Shown here: in pieces, positions 60,855 through 64,000 of the stretch | Layout: each line of letters opens with the position of its first letter | How positions within the stretch are numbered: position 1 is the first letter of the stretch | From: Acidaminobacter hydrogenoformans DSM 2784 | Lineage (GTDB): Bacteria > Bacillota > Clostridia > Peptostreptococcales > Acidaminobacteraceae | NCBI RefSeq assembly: GCF_900103005.1 | Contig: NZ_FMWL01000005.1 | Span: forward strand, 62,001-126,000 | Reading direction: 5' to 3' | Length of the DNA: 64,000 nt | Notes under the pieces: model-generated | The model's database searches: none | What the model saw: only the letters and a program-made list of their open reading frames with translations | What the model was told of the DNA's origin: nothing | Translations under genes and position numbers: made by a program

Positions 60855-61976
60855 ATGTCGCAGCCAGACGTTAAAGATAAAAAAGCTACAAAAGCTACAA
60901 AAGCTACAAAAGCCACCGCGGACTCAGAAATCAAGCAAGAGTCCAAGGACCTGAAACGCGACGCTTACAAGGCCGCGGGGGTAGATGTGGAAGAGGGCTA
61001 CCGTGCGGTGGACCTGATGAAAAAATATGTCAAGACGACACATGACAACAGAGTCATAGGCGGCATTGGCGGCTTTGCCGGCATGATGACCCTGGGCGGG
61101 AAATTCACGGAGCCGGTCCTCGTGGCAGGCACGGACGGCGTCGGCACCAAACTGAAGCTGGCCTTTGCCCTGGATCGCCATGACACCGTGGGCGTCGACC
61201 TGGTGGCCATGTGCGTCAACGACATCATCTGCCAGGGAGCGGAACCACTCCTGTTCCTGGATTATATTGCTACAGGCAAGCTGAAGGCGGAGCAGGCGGC
61301 GGAAATCGTCAAGGGCGTCAGCACGGGCTGCCGTGAGGCAGGGGCTGCGCTGTTAGGCGGGGAAACTGCTGAAATGCCAGGCTTTTATGCCGAGGGCGAG
61401 TACGACCTTGCCGGCTTTGCCGTAGGTGTCGTAGAAAAGAGCGAAATCATCACCGGCGAGCGGATTCTGCCAGGGGACGTGCTCCTGGGCCTCCCGTCAA
61501 GCGGCGCCCATTCCAACGGCTATTCCCTGCTCCGCAAACTTTTCGCGGAGGAGATCGCAAACCCGGAAGCGTCCGCGGACGCCAAAGCCATAACCAAAAT
61601 GCTGCTGGAGCCAACGCATATTTACGCGCCTGAGGTTCGGGTCCTGAAGCCCCGTTTTGACCTGAAGGGCATGTGCCACATTACCGGCGGCGGCTTCCAG
61701 GAAAATGTGCCGCGTATGCTGCCGGAAGGCCTTGGCGTTAAGATCGACACCACTGCCTGGAAGCGCCCGGCTATTTACGATCACATTGAAGCCAGGGCGG
61801 GACTGTCCCCAGCCGAGCTTTTCGGGACTTTCAACATGGGCATTGGTTTCATAGTGGTGCTCCCGTCCAAGGCGGCGGCTGAGGCACTGGAAGCCCTTGC
61901 CATTGAAGGCTACGAGGCTTACAAGATCGGTGAGGTCGTCAAGATTTCTGCGGGCAAGGATCGTGTTATTCTATGA
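60855..61976 (+). CDS. purM: Phosphoribosylaminoimidazole synthetase with repeat N-extension
   Basis: 373 residues, start ATG after TAAGGAGGCGCGCC. Makes AIR from FGAM. The normal enzyme begins near YKAAGVDVEEGYRAV (residue 36). The 35 residues before it are an extra, charged leader containing Lys-Ala-Thr four times. The core is intact with GIGGFAGM, LVAGTDGVGTKL, GVDLVAMCVNDI, LGGETAEMPGFY and ITGGGFQENVPRML. The stop overlaps the purN start (ATGA). Confidence 0.95.
   Translation: MSQPDVKDKKATKATKATKATADSEIKQESKDLKRDAYKAAGVDVEEGYRAVDLMKKYVKTTHDNRVIGGIGGFAGMMTLGGKFTEPVLVAGTDGVGTKLKLAFALDRHDTVGVDLVAMCVNDIICQGAEPLLFLDYIATGKLKAEQAAEIVKGVSTGCREAGAALLGGETAEMPGFYAEGEYDLAGFAVGVVEKSEIITGERILPGDVLLGLPSSGAHSNGYSLLRKLFAEEIANPEASADAKAITKMLLEPTHIYAPEVRVLKPRFDLKGMCHITGGGFQENVPRMLPEGLGVKIDTTAWKRPAIYDHIEARAGLSPAELFGTFNMGIGFIVVLPSKAAAEALEALAIEGYEAYKIGEVVKISAGKDRVIL
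60882..60917 (+). repeat. 9-nt tandem repeat in purM
   Basis: AAAGCTACA three times exactly and a fourth imperfect copy (AAAGCCACC), coding Lys-Ala-Thr units. A change in copy number would keep the frame. Confidence 0.88.
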
Positions 61977-62692
61977 TTAAATCCACTCAAGAAAAAGAAA
62001 GTGGCCCGTGGTCTTCTGACCTCAGCCACACTTCAAACGCAAGCGATGTCACGGCAAGCGGCGCCCATTCCTCGGTGAATGGGGCGCCGCGCATTGCCGT
62101 TTTTGTCTCTGGTGGTGGGACGAATCTGCAGGCGCTGATAGATGCGGTGGGGGGATACGGGGACCATCGGCTGAACGCCGTTATCGCTTTGGTGATGGCG
62201 GACCGGCCGGGGTGTTACGCCCTGGAGCGGGCGGCGAAGCACGGCATTCAGGCGGCCCTCATCGACCGTAAGGCTGGCACGGCCGAGGCGCGGGAGCAGC
62301 AGATTCTGGCGCTCCTTGAGGAGGTCCGGGCGGACTACATTGTCCTGGCAGGCTTCTTAGGCATTTTAGGGGCCGGCATTATAGAGAAATACCGGGACAG
62401 GATTGTGAACGTGCACCCATCCCTGATCCCCAAGTACTGTGGGAAAGGGTTTTACGGGCATCACGTCCATGAGGCGGTTTTGGCGGCAGGCGATACGGAG
62501 ACCGGCGTTACGGTGCATCTGGTGGACGAGGGTGTGGACACCGGGCGGATTTTAATGCAACGAAAGGTTCCGGTGCTGCCGGGGGACACCCCTGAAACGC
62601 TCTATGCCAGACTTCAGCCGGTAGAGCATAAGACTTTGGTCGAAGCGGTCGGGCAGCTGATCGCGGAGAATTTTGGGAGGTCAGAAGCGTGA
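61973..62692 (+). CDS. purN: Phosphoribosylglycinamide formyltransferase
   Basis: 239 residues from the ATG at 61973. Transfers formyl from 10-formyl-THF to GAR. The core starts at residue about 39 (RIAVFVSGGGTNLQALIDA), so there is an extra Ser/Thr-rich N-terminal segment of about 38 residues. Catalytic segments are intact: VMADRPGCYALERA, IVLAGFLGILG, IVNVHPSLIPKYCGKGFYG and VHLVDEGVDTGRI. A copy of repeat A is at 62162. Ends by overlapping purH (4 nt). Confidence 0.94.
   Translation: MIKSTQEKESGPWSSDLSHTSNASDVTASGAHSSVNGAPRIAVFVSGGGTNLQALIDAVGGYGDHRLNAVIALVMADRPGCYALERAAKHGIQAALIDRKAGTAEAREQQILALLEEVRADYIVLAGFLGILGAGIIEKYRDRIVNVHPSLIPKYCGKGFYGHHVHEAVLAAGDTETGVTVHLVDEGVDTGRILMQRKVPVLPGDTPETLYARLQPVEHKTLVEAVGQLIAENFGRSEA
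62162..62171. repeat. Repeat A copy inside purN
   Basis: GACCATCGGC coding Asp-His-Arg, between the first and second strand of the core. Confidence 0.7.
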
Positions 62693-64000
62693 GAAGAGCA
62701 TTAATCAGCGTCAGCGACAAGCACGGTGTGGTCGAGCTGGGCAAACGCCTGGCGGCCATAGGTTTTGAAATTCTGTCTACGGGCGGAACCTATAGAGTAT
62801 TGGAAGAGGCAGGCGTCGATGCCACGGAGGTCAGTGAGGCGACGGGCTTTCCGGAGTGCTTTGACGGCCGGGTCAAGACCCTGCATCCAACAGTTCACGG
62901 GGGGATTTTGGCCCGACGGGATTCGGAGAAGCATCAGGAGGAAGCGGCAAAGCTCGGGATTGAGATGATCGATCTCGTAGCGGTGAACCTCTATCCGTTC
63001 CGGCAGACGGTCCAGAAGCCGGAGTCGACCCTGGAGGACATCATTGAAAATATTGACATTGGCGGGCCCACCATGCTGCGCTCCGCTGCGAAGAACTATC
63101 ATGACGTCCTTGTGCTCTGCGATCCCGCAGATTACGAGGCGGTCCTCGAGCCGCTGGAGCGGGGGGAAGCCATTTCGGTGGAGGAGCGTGCGAAGCTGGC
63201 TCTCAAGGTTTTCGAGCATACGGCCCACTATGACGCCATGATCGCGTCCTTTATGGCGAAGACTTTCCGGCCAGAGGGCTTTGGCCGCACCTTGTCCCTT
63301 GCTTATGACGTGGTTCAGCCCCTTCGCTATGGAGAGAACCCGCATCAGAAGGCGTGGTTCCTCAGAGATGCGCTGCCAGCTCAAGGGGCCTCAACGGATT
63401 TTAAACAGCTCCACGGAAAAGAGCTGTCCTTCAACAATCTCAACGATCTCGACGCCGCAGTCCGCATGGTGCGTGAATTCGAAGCGCCGGCGGCAGTGGC
63501 GGTCAAGCATACAAACCCTTGTGGTGTTGCGACGGGCAGTGACTTGGTAAGCGCCTATGTGAAAGCCCATGACGCTGATCCGGTGTCCATCTTTGGGGGC
63601 ATTGTGGCCCTGAACCGTGAAGTGGACAGGGAAACAGCCCTCGAAATGTCCAAGACTTTCCTTGAGATCATTGTAGCGCCGGCTTTCAGCGAGGCAGCGC
63701 TTGAAGTCCTGAAAGCGAAGAAGAACATCCGGCTTTTGACCCTCCCAACAGATCAGGCCTTCGAAGACGACTACGATATCAAGCGCATTGAGGGCGGACT
63801 CCTGATTCAGCAGGTGGACGCTGAGCCTGCTGATATGGCGCTGAAAGTGGTCACAGACCGCGTTCCAACGGAGGACGAGCTCAGGGATCTGCGCTTTGCC
63901 TGGAGCATTTGCCGCCATGTGAAGTCCAATGCTATTCTCGTGGCTAAGGACGGTGTCACGCTGGGCGTGGGACCGGGTCAGACCAACCGGGTTGGTGCGG
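62689..64000 (+). CDS. purH: AICAR transformylase / IMP cyclohydrolase (C-terminus off window)
   Basis: Starts at a GTG (62689) after TTTTGGGAGGTCAGAA and stays open to the window end, 437 codons of about 510. Catalyses the last two steps to IMP. The N-terminal cyclohydrolase domain has RRALISVSDKHGVVELG, STGGTYRVLEEAG and GRVKTLHPTVHGGIL. The transformylase domain begins around residue 200 with RYGENPHQKAW and contains AAVAVKHTNPCGVA and VKSNAILVAKDG. Confidence 0.95.
   Translation, partial: MRRALISVSDKHGVVELGKRLAAIGFEILSTGGTYRVLEEAGVDATEVSEATGFPECFDGRVKTLHPTVHGGILARRDSEKHQEEAAKLGIEMIDLVAVNLYPFRQTVQKPESTLEDIIENIDIGGPTMLRSAAKNYHDVLVLCDPADYEAVLEPLERGEAISVEERAKLALKVFEHTAHYDAMIASFMAKTFRPEGFGRTLSLAYDVVQPLRYGENPHQKAWFLRDALPAQGASTDFKQLHGKELSFNNLNDLDAAVRMVREFEAPAAVAVKHTNPCGVATGSDLVSAYVKAHDADPVSIFGGIVALNREVDRETALEMSKTFLEIIVAPAFSEAALEVLKAKKNIRLLTLPTDQAFEDDYDIKRIEGGLLIQQVDAEPADMALKVVTDRVPTEDELRDLRFAWSICRHVKSNAILVAKDGVTLGVGPGQTNRVGA

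Overview
The window looks like chromosomal DNA of a Gram-positive anaerobe of the Clostridia (Bacillota). The evidence is GGAGG-type ribosome binding sites, many simple rho-independent terminators, a clostridial-type single-chain PurL, class III fructose-bisphosphatase, a HesB-like selenoprotein with an in-frame UGA, hybrid cluster protein, a GerMN lipoprotein and lipobox lipoproteins. Most of the window is moderately GC-rich. The block at about 41-54.3 kb is clearly AT-richer and looks acquired. No rRNA, tRNA, CRISPR array, transposase or integrase gene was seen.

Layout. 1-1882: katG (minus, C-terminus off the window). 2157-7543: an unrecognised operon of lipoprotein, two small membrane proteins, a large secreted acidic protein and a soluble protein. 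8001-17625: BrnQ, a CC-tailed small protein with an ArsA-like ATPase, a YtcJ-like amidohydrolase, an ABC exporter pair, a GGDEF-hemerythrin protein and an EamA transporter. 17820-22336: YjbQ and a heterodimeric ABC exporter (minus). 22615-25730: HesB-like selenoprotein, its Cys paralogue, and fbp. 26134-29990: accBCDA under a strong promoter with a FapR-like operator over the accB ribosome binding site. 30506-37890: lipoproteins, hcp, an SGNH hydrolase and alanine dehydrogenase. 38304-40812: a sulfur-trafficking operon (TusA, DsrE, a cysteine-desulfurase homologue that has lost its PLP lysine, and an IscU-MIP18 fusion). 41033-54200: IclR regulator and a carboxylate island (PrpF, TctBAC, PrpF, CitCDEF, HD protein, LeuCD-type hydratase). 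54377-64000: LysR and pur genes L, E, C, M, N, H (purH runs off the end).

How the genes fit together. The island reads as one catabolic route: import of a tri- or dicarboxylate, double-bond isomerisation by PrpF, hydration by the aconitase-type enzyme, then cleavage by a citrate-lyase-type complex to acetate and a 2-oxoacid. trans-Aconitate and itaconate are both plausible substrates. The sulfur operon keeps the persulfide carriers and the Fe-S scaffold but lacks PLP chemistry in its IscS-like member, so sulfur may arrive by relay.

Two dispersed repeat families run through the window. Repeat A is the 10-mer GACCATCGGC, with at least 18 exact copies, often as hairpins bracketing single genes and sometimes inside genes. 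Repeat B consists of GGTTGGGGACAGGG-type hairpins, one a perfect 61-nt palindrome. Repeat B has entered accD in frame and supplies the C-terminal tail of an ABC exporter.
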